A DNA stretch of 64,000 nucleotides from an uncultured Pelagibacteraceae bacterium (GCA_902527215.1 CABZOF010000002.1:62001-126000); one strand, 5' to 3'. Counted from the first letter of the stretch, positions 1 to 11,007 are shown. The notes: a model not told the origin generated them from the sequence alone. Translations and numbers: made by a program.

Positions 1-136
1 TTTTAAAACGTTTGTCACTTAGTAAAAATCCACAAGGCTCTATAATCTCAAGAACAGCCCCAAGGCAAGAACAAGTTCGAGCTATTGCAGCCGTATTTTG
101 TGGTATATCAGGCTCGTAAAGTGCTATTTTAGGCAT
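1..136 (-). CDS. trmL: tRNA (cytidine/uridine-2'-O-)-methyltransferase TrmL-like (SPOUT), N-terminal part, truncated by window edge
   Basis: Reverse-strand translation MPKIALYEPDIPQNTAAIARTCSCLGAVLEIIEPCGFLLSDKRFK matches the TrmL/SPOUT N-terminus (EPDIPQNTxxIxRxC). In-frame ATGs further upstream could extend the start to about 170. Confidence 0.8.
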   Translation of the reverse strand, partial: MPKIALYEPDIPQNTAAIARTCSCLGAVLEIIEPCGFLLSDKRFK

Positions 137-181
137 CGATTTAGTTTTTTTGTGTGTCATTGTTACCATGGAAAAATAACG

Positions 182-217
182 TTTTTCTTCATATATGAAA
201 TCATATATTAAGAAAAA
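182..217. repeat. Near-perfect inverted repeat upstream of petA
   Basis: TTTTTCTTCATATATGA-AA-TCATATATTAAGAAAAA: 17-bp arms, one mismatch, 2-nt centre. Confidence 0.8.
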
Positions 218-233
218 ATTAAAATATTAATAA

Positions 234-752
234 ATGTCAGATTCAGAAGAAAAGAAGCCAAATAGACGAGATTTTATAGTGACTGCAACAACGGCAGCAG
301 GTGCAGTAGGAGTGGGTGCGGTTGTTTGGCCGTTAGTTGATCAAATGAACCCTGACGCATCCGTAAAGGCACTAGCGAGTACAGAAGTTGATATAAGTGC
401 AGTAGAACCTGGTCAATCAATAACCGTTTTGTGGAGAGGCAAACCAGTTTTTATAAAAAGAAGAACTCAAGATGAAATTGATAGTGCAAGAGCTGTTGAT
501 TTAAGTGAATTAAAACATCCTGAAAAAGATGAGGATAGAGCAAAAAATCCAGAATGGCTTGTAATGTTGGGAGTATGCACTCACCTTGGATGTGTACCTT
601 TAAATGACAAAGGAGATTATGGGGCATGGTTTTGTCCATGTCATGGTTCACACTACGATACATCTGGAAGAATTAGAAAAGGACCGGCACCTACAAATAT
701 GGAAGTGCCAAAATACGAATTTGTAAATAGTAACACTATTAAAATTGGATAG
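234..752 (+). CDS. petA: Ubiquinol-cytochrome c reductase iron-sulfur (Rieske) subunit
   Basis: TAT-like N-terminus [19 protein letters not shown]; Rieske motifs CTHLGCVP and CPCHGSHYD. Confidence 0.97.
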   Translation: MSDSEEKKPNRRDFIVTATTAAGAVGVGAVVWPLVDQMNPDASVKALASTEVDISAVEPGQSITVLWRGKPVFIKRRTQDEIDSARAVDLSELKHPEKDEDRAKNPEWLVMLGVCTHLGCVPLNDKGDYGAWFCPCHGSHYDTSGRIRKGPAPTNMEVPKYEFVNSNTIKIG

Positions 753-760
753 AAAATTTT

Positions 761-2029
761 ATGAGCGATCACGAATACACACCTAAATCAAAAGTTGGAA
801 AATGGTTTAATGATAGACTTCCATTACTAACACTTGCAAACCATTTAACAGATTATCCTACTCCCAAAAATTTAAATTACTGGTGGACATTTGGTGGAAT
901 TCTTACTTTTTGCTTAATCACTCAAATAATTACCGGTATTGTTTTGGGCATGCATTATGTGGCTCATGCTGATTTAGCGTTCCAGAGTGTAGAACACATA
1001 ATGAGAGATGTTAATTATGGTTGGTTAATCAGATATGTTCATGCAAACGGTGCATCTATGTTTTTCTTAGCCGTTTATATTCATATCTTTAGATCTTTGT
1101 ATTACGGGTCATATAAATCACCAAGAGAAGTTATTTGGATTATAGGTATGTTGATTTATTTCCTTATGATGGCAACCGCATTTATGGGGTATGTTCTTCC
1201 TTGGGGACAAATGAGTTTCTGGGGTGCTACAGTAATTACAAACTTATTTAGCGCCATTCCTTTAGTAGGTGAGAGTATTACTAATTGGCTTTGGGGAGGT
1301 TACTCAGTTGATAATCCAACTTTAACAAGATTTTTTAGTTTACACTATTTGTTTCCTTTTTTAATTTTAGGACTAGTTGTGCTTCACATTTGGGCGCTAC
1401 ATGTTCCAGGAAACAATAACCCTATTGGAATAGATATAAAAAAACCCTCTAAGGATACTGTTCCTTTTCATCCGTATATTGTGATTAAAGATGCATTTGC
1501 ACTTTTAATATTCTTATTAATATTTGCATTCTTTGTATTCTTTTCACCTAATATTCTAGGTCATGCAGACAATTATATTGAGGCAAACCCACTAGTCACA
1601 CCTGCTCACATTGTTCCTGAATGGTACTTACTACCATTTTATGCAATCTTAAGGTCAGTCCCTGATAAACTCCTTGGCGTAATAGCGATGTTTGCAGCAA
1701 TATTTGTATTAGTGATTTTACCTTGGTTAGATACTTCAAAAGTTAGATCAACAGTTTTTAGACCTATATATAAACAGTTCTACTGGTTTTTAGTTGCCGA
1801 TGTATTAATACTTGGTTATGTAGGAGCAATGCCAGCAGAGGGTCTATACTTATTAATAGCAAGAGTGGCAACAGCGTATTACTTTGCACATTTTTTAATA
1901 ATCTTACCTTTCTTAGGATTGAAGGAAAAAACCACTCCGTTACCTCTAAGTATAACTGAACCTATATTGGGCGGATCTGCTGATATGGCGATGGCTAGAA
2001 ATAATTCAGATTTTAAAGAGAAACTGTGA
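761..2029 (+). CDS. petB: Cytochrome b of the bc1 complex
   Basis: Multi-[19 protein letters not shown] and [14 protein letters not shown] motifs; follows petA. Confidence 0.97.
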   Translation: MSDHEYTPKSKVGKWFNDRLPLLTLANHLTDYPTPKNLNYWWTFGGILTFCLITQIITGIVLGMHYVAHADLAFQSVEHIMRDVNYGWLIRYVHANGASMFFLAVYIHIFRSLYYGSYKSPREVIWIIGMLIYFLMMATAFMGYVLPWGQMSFWGATVITNLFSAIPLVGESITNWLWGGYSVDNPTLTRFFSLHYLFPFLILGLVVLHIWALHVPGNNNPIGIDIKKPSKDTVPFHPYIVIKDAFALLIFLLIFAFFVFFSPNILGHADNYIEANPLVTPAHIVPEWYLLPFYAILRSVPDKLLGVIAMFAAIFVLVILPWLDTSKVRSTVFRPIYKQFYWFLVADVLILGYVGAMPAEGLYLLIARVATAYYFAHFLIILPFLGLKEKTTPLPLSITEPILGGSADMAMARNNSDFKEKL

Positions 2030-2811
2030 AAATCTTTTTAAAATTAACTTTCTTATTTGTTATAATTTCATCATTAATTTCATCAAGAGCAATTGCTGCT
2101 GGTGAACAACAAGAATTATTAAAAGTTGATTGGTCTTTTAAGAGTTTCTTTGGCAAATTCGATAGAGCTTCCCTTCAAAGAGGATATCAAGTTTATACGG
2201 AAGTTTGTGCTTCATGCCACTCACTTAAACATTTAAGTTATAGAAATCTCGCAGAAAAAGGTGGACCAGAGTTTACAGAGCTTGAGGCTAAAGCGATTGC
2301 CTCAAATTTCGAAGTAACAGATGGACCAAACAGTGATGGAGAAATGTTTGAAAGACCAGCAAAGTTGTCCGATAAATTTGTAATGCCTTATGCAAATGTT
2401 CAGGAAGCAATTGCTGCTAATGGAGGAGCTTATCCTCCAGATATGTCAGTGCTTGTAAAAGCAAGAAGTGGCGGAGCAAACTATATTTATTCTGTTTTAA
2501 TGGGCTACGATGAACCGCCAGCAGGTATGGAGCTTGATGATGGTGTGTATTACAATAAATATATGTATGGAAATAAAATTAAAATGGCATCCCCTCTGGA
2601 TGACGACATTGTAGAGTATTCTGATGGAACAAAAGCAACAGTAGATCAAATGGCCAAAGATGTAACAACTTTTTTACAGTGGACAGCTGAACCACATTTA
2701 GAGGCAAGACATAAACTAGGTTTTAGGGTGATTATATATTTATCAGTGTTAACAATTTTAGTTTATTTCAGTATGAAAAAAATCTGGTCACGTATTGAAA
2801 CGAAAGTTTAA
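2026..2811 (+). CDS. petC: Cytochrome c1
   Basis: Signal peptide, CASCHS heme-binding motif, C-terminal TM; overlaps the end of petB. Confidence 0.96.
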   Translation: MKIFLKLTFLFVIISSLISSRAIAAGEQQELLKVDWSFKSFFGKFDRASLQRGYQVYTEVCASCHSLKHLSYRNLAEKGGPEFTELEAKAIASNFEVTDGPNSDGEMFERPAKLSDKFVMPYANVQEAIAANGGAYPPDMSVLVKARSGGANYIYSVLMGYDEPPAGMELDDGVYYNKYMYGNKIKMASPLDDDIVEYSDGTKATVDQMAKDVTTFLQWTAEPHLEARHKLGFRVIIYLSVLTILVYFSMKKIWSRIETKV

Positions 2812-3864
2812 AATATCTCCATCCTTAACAATATAATCTTTACCTTCTAATCTCATTTTTCCAGCCTCTTTAGATTTTAACCATCCCTGATTATTTAAAA
2901 AATCTTCGTAAGAAATTGTTTCAGCTCTTATAAATCCTTTCTCAAAGTCAGAATGAATTTCCCCTGCAGCATTTGGTGCTGTAGATTCCTTTGTAATAGT
3001 CCATGCTCTTGACTCCTCAGGTCCTGATGTAAAAAAAGTTTGTAAGGATAAAAGTTCATATCCTTTTCTAATTAATGAATTAAGCCCTGTCTCCGACATA
3101 TTAATCATTTTCATATAATTTTTTTTTTCACTTTCATCATCTAATTGGTTTATTTGATTTTCAATATCTGCAGAAATTACCAATGTATTTTTTTCATCAA
3201 ATTTTTTTATAAAGTCCTCAGTATATTTGTTACCTGACTTAATACTTTCCTCATCTACATTGCACACATATAGTTTTGGTTTGGTACTAAGAAGTCCACT
3301 ATTTTTTAAAAGTTTTTGATCGAATTCATTTGTGATCAATGTTAAATCACCATCCTCATTGATCATTTCCTGAGCTGCCTCTAATAATTTGAGCTCTTCA
3401 TTATCAACATTTTTTTTATTTTTTTTATCAAGTCTCTTTTGAATTGACTCTAAATCAGCTAACTTCATTTCAGTTTCTATAATCTCTAAATCTCTGACAG
3501 GATCAACGGTAGGGTTAACATTTTGAATGTCATCTGAGTCAAAACATCTGATCATATGAATAATGGCATCAACTTCTCTGATGTGAGATAAGAATTTATT
3601 ACCTAAACCTTCTCCTTTAGAGGCTCCTTTAACAAGACCCGCGATATCAACAAATGAGATGGTAGTATTAATTTTTTTTTTTGAAATTGAAATTTCAGCA
3701 AGTTTATCAAGTCTTTCATCGGGAACTGCCACAATACCAATATTTGGATCAATTGTGCAAAAGGGAAAATTTTCTGCTTGTGCTTTATTAGAGTTTGTTA
3801 AAGCGTTAAACAAAGTAGATTTACCAACATTTGGTAATCCAACGATTCCACATTTAAAACCCAT
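2788..3864 (-). CDS. ychF: Redox-regulated ATPase YchF (Obg-like)
   Basis: MGFKCGIVGLPNVGKSTLFNALT; C-terminal [17 protein letters not shown]. Confidence 0.97.
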   Translation of the reverse strand: MGFKCGIVGLPNVGKSTLFNALTNSNKAQAENFPFCTIDPNIGIVAVPDERLDKLAEISISKKKINTTISFVDIAGLVKGASKGEGLGNKFLSHIREVDAIIHMIRCFDSDDIQNVNPTVDPVRDLEIIETEMKLADLESIQKRLDKKNKKNVDNEELKLLEAAQEMINEDGDLTLITNEFDQKLLKNSGLLSTKPKLYVCNVDEESIKSGNKYTEDFIKKFDEKNTLVISADIENQINQLDDESEKKNYMKMINMSETGLNSLIRKGYELLSLQTFFTSGPEESRAWTITKESTAPNAAGEIHSDFEKGFIRAETISYEDFLNNQGWLKSKEAGKMRLEGKDYIVKDGDILNFRFNT

Positions 3865-4455
3865 TCAATTGTTGTTAACAGTACTAGAAAATAAATCTAA
3901 TTTTTTATCAATCAATATACTTAAAGACTCAATTATATTACTTGTTATTAAATCTAAATGAACTTGTTCATCCTCATTAAAGTCGTTTAGCACATAATCT
4001 GAGACAGATATTTTATTCTCTGGCTTTCCTATGCCAATACGAACTCTTGAATATTCCTTGCCTATAAACTTATCAATTGACGCAATACCGTTATGACCTG
4101 CACTTGATCCTCCAAACTTTGCTTTAATTTTTCCAAATTCAATATCCAAGTCATCATGGAATACAATCACATCTTCAGCATCAATTTTGAAGTATTCAAG
4201 TAACTCTCTAATGCAAATTCCTGAATTATTCATAAATGTGAGAGGTTTAATTGCATATATTTTCTTATCACCAATATTTCCAGTAGTTAATAATCCCTTA
4301 AATTTTGGTTTTTGTTTAGACAATCCAAATTTTTGGTTAATCGCATCCACAATTTTAAAACCAATGTTATGTCTATTATTCTGACTATTTGGAGTCGGAT
4401 TTCCTAAACCAACAAGTAACAACATATTTAATTTATTCTGGAGAAAAAATTTCAC
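3865..4455 (-). CDS. pth: Peptidyl-tRNA hydrolase
   Basis: LLLVGLGNPTPNSQNNRHNIGF, FHDDLDIEFGKIKAKFGGSSAGHNGIASI. The true start may be the internal MLLLVGLGN. Confidence 0.96.
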   Translation of the reverse strand: MKFFLQNKLNMLLLVGLGNPTPNSQNNRHNIGFKIVDAINQKFGLSKQKPKFKGLLTTGNIGDKKIYAIKPLTFMNNSGICIRELLEYFKIDAEDVIVFHDDLDIEFGKIKAKFGGSSAGHNGIASIDKFIGKEYSRVRIGIGKPENKISVSDYVLNDFNEDEQVHLDLITSNIIESLSILIDKKLDLFSSTVNNN

Positions 4456-4461
4456 TATTTA

Positions 4462-5178
4462 TTATTTTTTATCTGATGAAGGTTTTTCTTCTTCTTTAGC
4501 TTTTTCACCCTCAGCCTTATCACCATCAGTTGAAGTTTTATCACCACCATCTGCAGCTGCCTCTGCTCCTTCTGCAGACTCACCTTCTGCTGTCTCCGCT
4601 GGTTTTTCTGGTTCTTTAACTACCGTAGGTGCAGCAACTGTTGCAATCACAAAGTCTCTACCTTGAATAGTAGGCGTAACATTTTCAGGTAAATTAATTG
4701 AGGAAATTTTTATACTTGTACCGATATCTAAACCTTCTAAATCTACAACAAGCTCAGTTGGAATATTTTCTGCTGGACATCTCAGTTCTACCTTACGTCT
4801 TACTATATTTAGTACACCTCCACGTTTAAGTCCTGGTGATAGTTCATTGTTTATAAATTTCACAGGTATTTCTAAAATAATTTTTCCACCTTTAACAATT
4901 CTCATCAAGTCGAAATGAATAGGCTCATCAGTGACAGTATCAAAAGCAATATTTCTTGTTAAAACTTTTTGTTCTTTACCATTTAAATTAATAGAAATTA
5001 CATTAGATAAAAAATTTTCTTTATTTATTAAATTTTTTAACTCTTTAGTTGTAATTGAGATTTTTTCATTTGGCTGTTCTCCACCATAAACTATACCTGG
5101 AACATTACCTTTGCTTCTTAGTTCGTTAACTTGGCCTTTAGTTTTAGTTTCTCTAATTGTAGCTTGTATTATGCTCAT
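4462..5178 (-). CDS. rplY: 50S ribosomal protein bL25 (Ctc/RplY), with acidic low-complexity C-terminal tail
   Basis: GNVPGIVYGG N-terminal motif, HFDLMRI, Ctc-type C-terminal domain, Glu/Ala/Lys-rich tail. Confidence 0.93.
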   Translation of the reverse strand: MSIIQATIRETKTKGQVNELRSKGNVPGIVYGGEQPNEKISITTKELKNLINKENFLSNVISINLNGKEQKVLTRNIAFDTVTDEPIHFDLMRIVKGGKIILEIPVKFINNELSPGLKRGGVLNIVRRKVELRCPAENIPTELVVDLEGLDIGTSIKISSINLPENVTPTIQGRDFVIATVAAPTVVKEPEKPAETAEGESAEGAEAAADGGDKTSTDGDKAEGEKAKEEEKPSSDKK

Positions 5179-5220
5179 AAAAAGCTGGTTTTTAACCGAA
5201 GTTTGTTAATTTTACAAGTT

Positions 5221-6153
5221 TTATTTAAATAGATCTGAAACAGATGTTGAATTAGAAATCCTTTTAATAGCTTCAGCCAACAATATTGATATTGATAATA
5301 CTTCAATATTTCTTACTTTTTTTAATTTGTCTGAACTGTCTATACTATCAGTAATAACCAAATTTTTAATTTTTGAATTCTTAATCTTTTTAACTGCATC
5401 ACCGCTAAAAACACCATGAGTTGCATATACATGAACTTCTTTTGCGCCTCTTTTTAATAAAGCACCAGCCGCATTTACTATAGTTCCTCCAGAGTCAATT
5501 ATATCGTCAGTTATAATACATACTTTATTTTTTACATTTCCAATTACATTCATAACTTGAGATTTTCCAGGACTAGGTCTCCTTTTGTCAACTATTGCTA
5601 AACCGACATCTAATTTTTTTCCTAAAGCTCTCGCTCTTTCAACCCCTCCCACGTCAGGCGCAACACAAATTATGTTTTTACTTTTAATTCTCCTTTTAAT
5701 ATGCTTAGCAAAAATTGGGGTAGCAAAAAGGTTATCAACTGGGATATCAAAAAAACCTTGAATTTGTCCTGCGTGTAAATCCACTGTCACTACTCTGTCA
5801 GCCCCTGCATTTGTAATTAGGTTTGAGACTAATTTTGCAGAAATAGAAGTTCTTGGTACAACTTTACGATCTTGTCTGGCATAGCCAAAATACGGAATTA
5901 CTGCTGTGATATTTTTTGCAGATGATCTCTTAAGTGCATCTATGCAAAGAAGCAACTCCATTAAATTATCATTTGCTGGCGAGGACACTGATTGAATTAT
6001 AAAAATACTGTTACCTCGTATATTTTCATTAATTTCAATATAGATTTCACCATCTGCAAATTTTCTAATACTGGTATTGACTAATTTATTTTTTAGATTT
6101 TTTGATATTTTATTACTTAGCTGTTTATTGCTATTTCCAGTGAGAATTTTCAT
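5221..6153 (-). CDS. prs: Ribose-phosphate pyrophosphokinase
   Basis: MKILTGNSNKQLS, FADGEIYIEINENIRG, RQDRKVVPRTSISAKLVSNLI, CIITDDIIDSGGTI. Confidence 0.96.
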   Translation of the reverse strand: MKILTGNSNKQLSNKISKNLKNKLVNTSIRKFADGEIYIEINENIRGNSIFIIQSVSSPANDNLMELLLCIDALKRSSAKNITAVIPYFGYARQDRKVVPRTSISAKLVSNLITNAGADRVVTVDLHAGQIQGFFDIPVDNLFATPIFAKHIKRRIKSKNIICVAPDVGGVERARALGKKLDVGLAIVDKRRPSPGKSQVMNVIGNVKNKVCIITDDIIDSGGTIVNAAGALLKRGAKEVHVYATHGVFSGDAVKKIKNSKIKNLVITDSIDSSDKLKKVRNIEVLSISILLAEAIKRISNSTSVSDLFK

Positions 6154-6167
6154 TATTTGAGAACATC

Positions 6168-6920
6168 TTATTTAATCATAATTACTGAAATATTTCTACC
6201 ATAATCATTTAATTTATTTTTAATTGATCTCCTAGCACTGAAAAAGTTATTGCTAAATAAATATGTATCTTTTGTGATAATTTCAATGTTTTTAACCCCA
6301 AATTTCGTAAGTTGCTCTTTAATATAATCCATTAAACTGAAATATATTTTATTTCTTTTGGTTTCAAAAAATTTTTTATTATATCTTTCTTGTTTGATAA
6401 ATTTATTCAAGAAATCATTCTTTACCTCATAATTTTCTTTTCCTATACAAGGTCCAATTACAACTATTAAATCTTTAAAATTACTACCACTTGACTTAAA
6501 TTTTTTTAGTGTATTTGATACTATTTTTTTGTATGCCCCTTTCCATCCTGCATGTAGCGCACAAATTAAATTATTAATTGGGTCATATATAAAAACAGGA
6601 GCACAATCAGCTGTCAATATTCCTAAGGCGATACCTTTTTTATTTGTTATTAGTGAGTCACCTTTTAATTTTTTCTTTGGGATTTTGCTTATTTTATGAA
6701 CTTTATTGCTATGAATTTGATCTAACAATATAAGATTATTTTTAGTACAACCAATTTTTTGGCAAACTTTTTCTATATTTTTCCTAACATCTTTAATTTT
6801 ATCATCAGATCCTAGACCACAATTTAAACCTTTATAAATGCCTTTTGACACACCTCCCAATCGATTAAAAAAACCATGTCTTACCATTTTAAATTTAGAA
6901 AGTTTTTTTGATTTAAACAT
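6168..6920 (-). CDS. pgeF: Peptidoglycan editing factor PgeF / polyphenol oxidase family (DUF152, YfiH)
   Basis: HGFFNRLGGVSKGIYKGLNCG, LTADCAPVFIYDP, ALHAGWKGAYKKI, GPCIG. Confidence 0.92.
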   Translation of the reverse strand: MFKSKKLSKFKMVRHGFFNRLGGVSKGIYKGLNCGLGSDDKIKDVRKNIEKVCQKIGCTKNNLILLDQIHSNKVHKISKIPKKKLKGDSLITNKKGIALGILTADCAPVFIYDPINNLICALHAGWKGAYKKIVSNTLKKFKSSGSNFKDLIVVIGPCIGKENYEVKNDFLNKFIKQERYNKKFFETKRNKIYFSLMDYIKEQLTKFGVKNIEIITKDTYLFSNNFFSARRSIKNKLNDYGRNISVIMIK

Positions 6921-8002
6921 TATTCAAAACCAAAAAAATTATTATTTTTATTTTTGTATCCAAAAATTACCTTAAAGAGGCTACCCATTTGTTTTTCTTC
7001 TAGTAGCCTAGACAAAGTTTCTTTAATATATTTCTGCTCTTCATTAGTCCTTTTTTTCTCTAAAATCTGCGCTCTTTCAATTATACCCATTCTTTCTAGA
7101 AAAAACTTTTGAGTGACTATTTTTTTTACTTTAAGATTATTTTTAAGGAAATACTCTTTTAATAAACTAAAATTTACTAGTGAAGTTATATCTGCTTTAC
7201 CAAGATTTTTTAACATTGTGTCAGCTGAAATTTTTTTATTATCCATAACTGCCTGAATGGTATTTGAATTATTACAATTCAAATAACCGTAGTCTATAAG
7301 TAAAATACCACCAGATAGCTTATTGATTTTCTTTATTATTGGATTTAACTCTAATAATCCCTTTTTAGGAAATTCAATAAATTTCAGTTTTTTTAATGTC
7401 TCAAAAGCCATCATTTGAGTAGTATCTTTTTTATTACTTTTTATAAACTTTTCAATAACATCAATATTATTTTTTACCAAATAACATTTTTCAAATAACT
7501 CATTATTTATATTTGAAAACTGTTTAATTGGTATTGCATCAAAAAATTCATTACCAAAAAAAATAACTGGTCCCTTTTTTATTGAGCTAAAGTTTTTAAT
7601 CCATTTAATTCGTTTATTATCTATATTTTGCTTTTGTAATTTTTGTAAAAATAAACTTTTCTCATATAAGTAAATTTTTATAGCTGTATTTAAATCTGGA
7701 AACTTTTTTAAGGTACTAATTATTACTTTAGTTAAACTTCCATCCCCTGGTCCAAGTTCTACAAAATTAAATATTTTAGGTTTATCCATTTTTTCCCAGG
7801 TAGAAATCAACCATATGGCTATAATTTCGGAGAATAGGTTCGAAATAGTAGGGGAAGTTATAAAATCTCCATTTTTACCAAATGGATCTTTGCTAGAGTA
7901 ATAACCTACTTTTGGTTCATATAAAATTTTTTCAATAAAATCATCGACAGGTAAAGTTTTTTTTGATGTAATTTTAAATTTTTTGAGATTTGGTTTCATC
8001 AT
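6920..8002 (-). CDS. SAM-dependent methyltransferase, MidA/NDUFAF7 family (DUF185)
   Basis: PKVGYYSSKDPFGKNGDFITSPTISNLFSEIIAIW, FVELGPGDGSL, FFGNEFFDAIPIKQF. Confidence 0.9.
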   Translation of the reverse strand: MMKPNLKKFKITSKKTLPVDDFIEKILYEPKVGYYSSKDPFGKNGDFITSPTISNLFSEIIAIWLISTWEKMDKPKIFNFVELGPGDGSLTKVIISTLKKFPDLNTAIKIYLYEKSLFLQKLQKQNIDNKRIKWIKNFSSIKKGPVIFFGNEFFDAIPIKQFSNINNELFEKCYLVKNNIDVIEKFIKSNKKDTTQMMAFETLKKLKFIEFPKKGLLELNPIIKKINKLSGGILLIDYGYLNCNNSNTIQAVMDNKKISADTMLKNLGKADITSLVNFSLLKEYFLKNNLKVKKIVTQKFFLERMGIIERAQILEKKRTNEEQKYIKETLSRLLEEKQMGSLFKVIFGYKNKNNNFFGFE

Positions 8003-8759
8003 TCCTTTTGAAATAAATTAAAAACCCAATTAAAATCATAATCGCGCTTAAAAATATTCCCATACTAACATGTCCAAATAAATATCCAATTTGCATATCT
8101 GGCTCTCTAAAAAACTCAGAGACGATTCTAAAAAATCCATAAAGTATCAAGAACATAAAAGAGCAGGTTCCAATTTTATATTTTTTATTAAAAAAAATTA
8201 AATTCATTAAAATAAATAAAATAATACCTTCTAAAAATGCTTCATATAATTGAGAAGGGTGTCTTAATTTATCATCATAGCTTGGAAAAAAAACTCCCCA
8301 ATTAGAATTTGTAACTTTTCCAACTAATTCTCCATTTATAAAATTTGAAATCCTACCTAACAAAATTCCTATTGGCGCTGTAATAGATACTAAATCTAAA
8401 AAAATAAATATATCTTTCATATTTTTTTTTGAAAATAAGTAACTAGCAATAACTATACCAACTAAACCTCCATGAAATGACATGCCTCCGTTCCATATCA
8501 TTAAAATTTCAATTGGATTATTCAGAAAATAAGGAAAATTATAAAAAATTACATACCCCATTCTTCCTCCAATGATAATTCCTACTATCAAATATGAAAT
8601 ATAATCTTCAAATAATTTTTGAATTATATCATCTTTAATAAGTATTTTTTTACAATATAGCCAACCCAAAATAATCCCAAAAATATATGCTAGTGAATAC
8701 CACCTGATGCTTAAAGAGAAAATTTCAAAAGCTACTGGGTCAAAATTATTAGTAAACAT
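7974..8759 (-). CDS. lgt: Prolipoprotein diacylglyceryl transferase
   Basis: GGRMGYVIFYN, IWNGGMSFHGGLVG, LGRISNFINGELVGKVT, HPSQLYEAFLEG. Confidence 0.96.
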   Translation of the reverse strand: MFTNNFDPVAFEIFSLSIRWYSLAYIFGIILGWLYCKKILIKDDIIQKLFEDYISYLIVGIIIGGRMGYVIFYNFPYFLNNPIEILMIWNGGMSFHGGLVGIVIASYLFSKKNMKDIFIFLDLVSITAPIGILLGRISNFINGELVGKVTNSNWGVFFPSYDDKLRHPSQLYEAFLEGIILFILMNLIFFNKKYKIGTCSFMFLILYGFFRIVSEFFREPDMQIGYLFGHVSMGIFLSAIMILIGFLIYFKRNDETKSQKI

Positions 8760-8809
8760 TTGTAAAATTTATTATAAGCTATTAAATATAATTTTAGTAA
8801 TTAATTATT

Positions 8810-9052
8810 ATGTCAAAATCAAGATTCGTATTTGATAAATTTGCAAAACTAATTGAACAAGGTTTGATTAATTATAAGGATGTATCTGATGAGATAATCT
8901 CAATACTAAAATCAAAGAGAGATGAAATTGTATTTAAAATGAAATTAGCAAGTAAAGAAGAGGTTGATGTTTTAAATAAAAGAATTAGCAATCTTGAAAA
9001 AAAACTTGAAAAAAAAAACAAGAAAAAAAAAACTAGTAAGGCAAAGAAATAG
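8810..9052 (+). CDS. UbiK/BMFP-domain accessory protein (small coiled coil)
   Basis: 80 aa, AKLIEQGLINYKDVSDEI...MKLASKEEVDVLNKRISNLEKKLEK; BMFP-type coiled coil. Confidence 0.7.
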   Translation: MSKSRFVFDKFAKLIEQGLINYKDVSDEIISILKSKRDEIVFKMKLASKEEVDVLNKRISNLEKKLEKKNKKKKTSKAKK

Positions 9053-10349
9053 TTACTTTTAAACCACCTAATTTTGACTTGCTAAAGTTTATATCTCCCC
9101 CATGAGACTTAATAATGTCAGATGATATAGACAACCCTAAACCGACACTTGATTTTGATTCAGATCTACTTTTATCAATTTTATAGAATGGCTTAGTAAT
9201 ATTTTGAAATTCTGATTTTTTAACTCCAGGGCCGTCGTCGTCAATTGACATGATAATAGTTGAATTTTTTTTTTCTAAACTTACTGAAATTTTTTCTGCA
9301 TATTTAATAGAATTATCAAGTAAATTATTGATGCACCTTGTGATTAAATTCCTTCTTCCATTGAAATAAATATTTTTCTTTAATTTTATCTTGATATTGT
9401 CATTTTCATACTTGAGAATAATTTCTTCCAAAAGTTCTGAGATATCAAAAGTTTCAGTTTTATCTTTAGCACCTATACTTGCAAACTGAAGGTATTCATT
9501 AAGCATTTTTTCCATTTCATCAACATCCTTTGATATTTTTTCTGACAAACTCTTATCTTTAATAACAGCAAGTTGTAGTTTAATTCTTGTAAGAGGAGTT
9601 CTTAAATCATGACTTATTCCAGATAGCATCTCAGATCTTTGATTTAAATGTCTCAGAATTCTTTTTCTCATCTTTTCAAATTCCAGACCTGCTTTTCTTA
9701 TTTCCAAAGCTCCTGATGGTCTAAACTCCTCAATATCCTCGCCTCTTCCAAACCTTTCTGATGCTTGAGCTAATTTAGTTATGGGTCTTGTTTGATTTTT
9801 TAAGAAAATCATCGCCACTGTTATCATCAAAATTGCAGGAACTGTAATCCAAAACGCAAAAATTCTTATAGAAGAAACTTGTATTCTCTCCTTTGGAAAA
9901 AATATTTGTAAAACTCCATCTCTAAATTTAATTCTTAAATCAACAACTTCTTTATATGAAATAGTATTAAACCAATGTTGGCCAATTTTAGGTTTTAATT
10001 CTCTTCTCAATGTTCTGTCCATTGGACTAAACCATCTCTCAACTTTAATATCTGGCAATTTTTCATTCTTTAAAAATCTTACTGAAAAGCTAAAATTTTT
10101 GTTATAGAGATCTGTAACTATCTTTTTATTATACTGACTTTCGTTATCATAAATATCAATAATTGTTACAATCTCACTCACCAAAGCTTTAGTTAAACCT
10201 TTATTTGTTTTGATCCATAAACTATCAAAAAAAACTAAAGAGATAGTAATTTGTAAAATTAATATTGGGACTGCAACAATAAGCAATCCTCTGTAAAATA
10301 ATCTTTTAGGCAAGATGTTCTTTAAAATTCTATTCAATCCAAAGGACAT
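9033..10349 (-). CDS. Sensor histidine kinase, EnvZ-like
   Basis: HAMP region, H-box GISHDLRTPLTRIKLQL, N-box RCINNLLDNSIKYA, G-boxes DDDGPGV and SVGLGLSIS. Confidence 0.92.
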   Translation of the reverse strand: MSFGLNRILKNILPKRLFYRGLLIVAVPILILQITISLVFFDSLWIKTNKGLTKALVSEIVTIIDIYDNESQYNKKIVTDLYNKNFSFSVRFLKNEKLPDIKVERWFSPMDRTLRRELKPKIGQHWFNTISYKEVVDLRIKFRDGVLQIFFPKERIQVSSIRIFAFWITVPAILMITVAMIFLKNQTRPITKLAQASERFGRGEDIEEFRPSGALEIRKAGLEFEKMRKRILRHLNQRSEMLSGISHDLRTPLTRIKLQLAVIKDKSLSEKISKDVDEMEKMLNEYLQFASIGAKDKTETFDISELLEEIILKYENDNIKIKLKKNIYFNGRRNLITRCINNLLDNSIKYAEKISVSLEKKNSTIIMSIDDDGPGVKKSEFQNITKPFYKIDKSRSESKSSVGLGLSISSDIIKSHGGDINFSKSKLGGLKVTISLPY

Positions 10350-11007
10350 ATCCTTCTCCCCTTATTGTTTGTAAATATTTTGGGTTTTTAGGTATTTCTT
10401 CAATTTTCTTTCTTAATCTTGTTACTATCACATCGATTGATCTTTCTTTGTTTAAATCAATTAAACTAGTAATTTCTTCCCTTTTAAATATTTTACCAGG
10501 AGAATTAATCATTTTTTCTAAAATTAGTTTTTCAGTGTTATTTATTTTTAGTATCTGATCATTTTTGTAAATAAATAGTTTCTTAAGATCTATTTTTATA
10601 TTACCGAATTCAATTATTCTTTTTGTTTCTAATGATTTAGTTTTATTTAAAATATTATTTATTCTTAAAATTAGTTCCTTAGGTTCAAATGGTTTTGTCA
10701 AATAGTCATCTGCACCAACCTCTAATCCTTTAATTCTCTCAGAAGGCTCTCCTTTTGCAGTTAACAATAAAATTGGTGTATTAATTTTTCTTTTATATTC
10801 CTGTGTGAATTCTAATCCAGTTTTTCCTGGCATCATTATATCTAATACTATTAAATCAAATTTAATAATTTTAGTTTTTTCAAAAGCATCATTTGAGTTT
10901 TTAGCGGTTGAAACAAGGTAATTGTTTTGATTCAAGTACTCTTTTACCAAGTCTCTTATTCTATCGTCATCGTCAACAATTAATATATGTGCTTTAAAGT
11001 TTTTCAT
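10330..11007 (-). CDS. OmpR-family response regulator
   Basis: Receiver domain ILIVDDDDRIRDLV, DLIVLDIMMPGKTG, LLLTAKG; winged-helix C-terminus TRLRKKIEEIPKNPKYLQTIRGEGYVL. Confidence 0.95.
   Translation of the reverse strand: MKNFKAHILIVDDDDRIRDLVKEYLNQNNYLVSTAKNSNDAFEKTKIIKFDLIVLDIMMPGKTGLEFTQEYKRKINTPILLLTAKGEPSERIKGLEVGADDYLTKPFEPKELILRINNILNKTKSLETKRIIEFGNIKIDLKKLFIYKNDQILKINNTEKLILEKMINSPGKIFKREEITSLIDLNKERSIDVIVTRLRKKIEEIPKNPKYLQTIRGEGYVLWIE

Noticed and set aside
3659-3961. 100-aa plus-strand ORF
   Set aside because: Antisense to ychF/pth; no family features.
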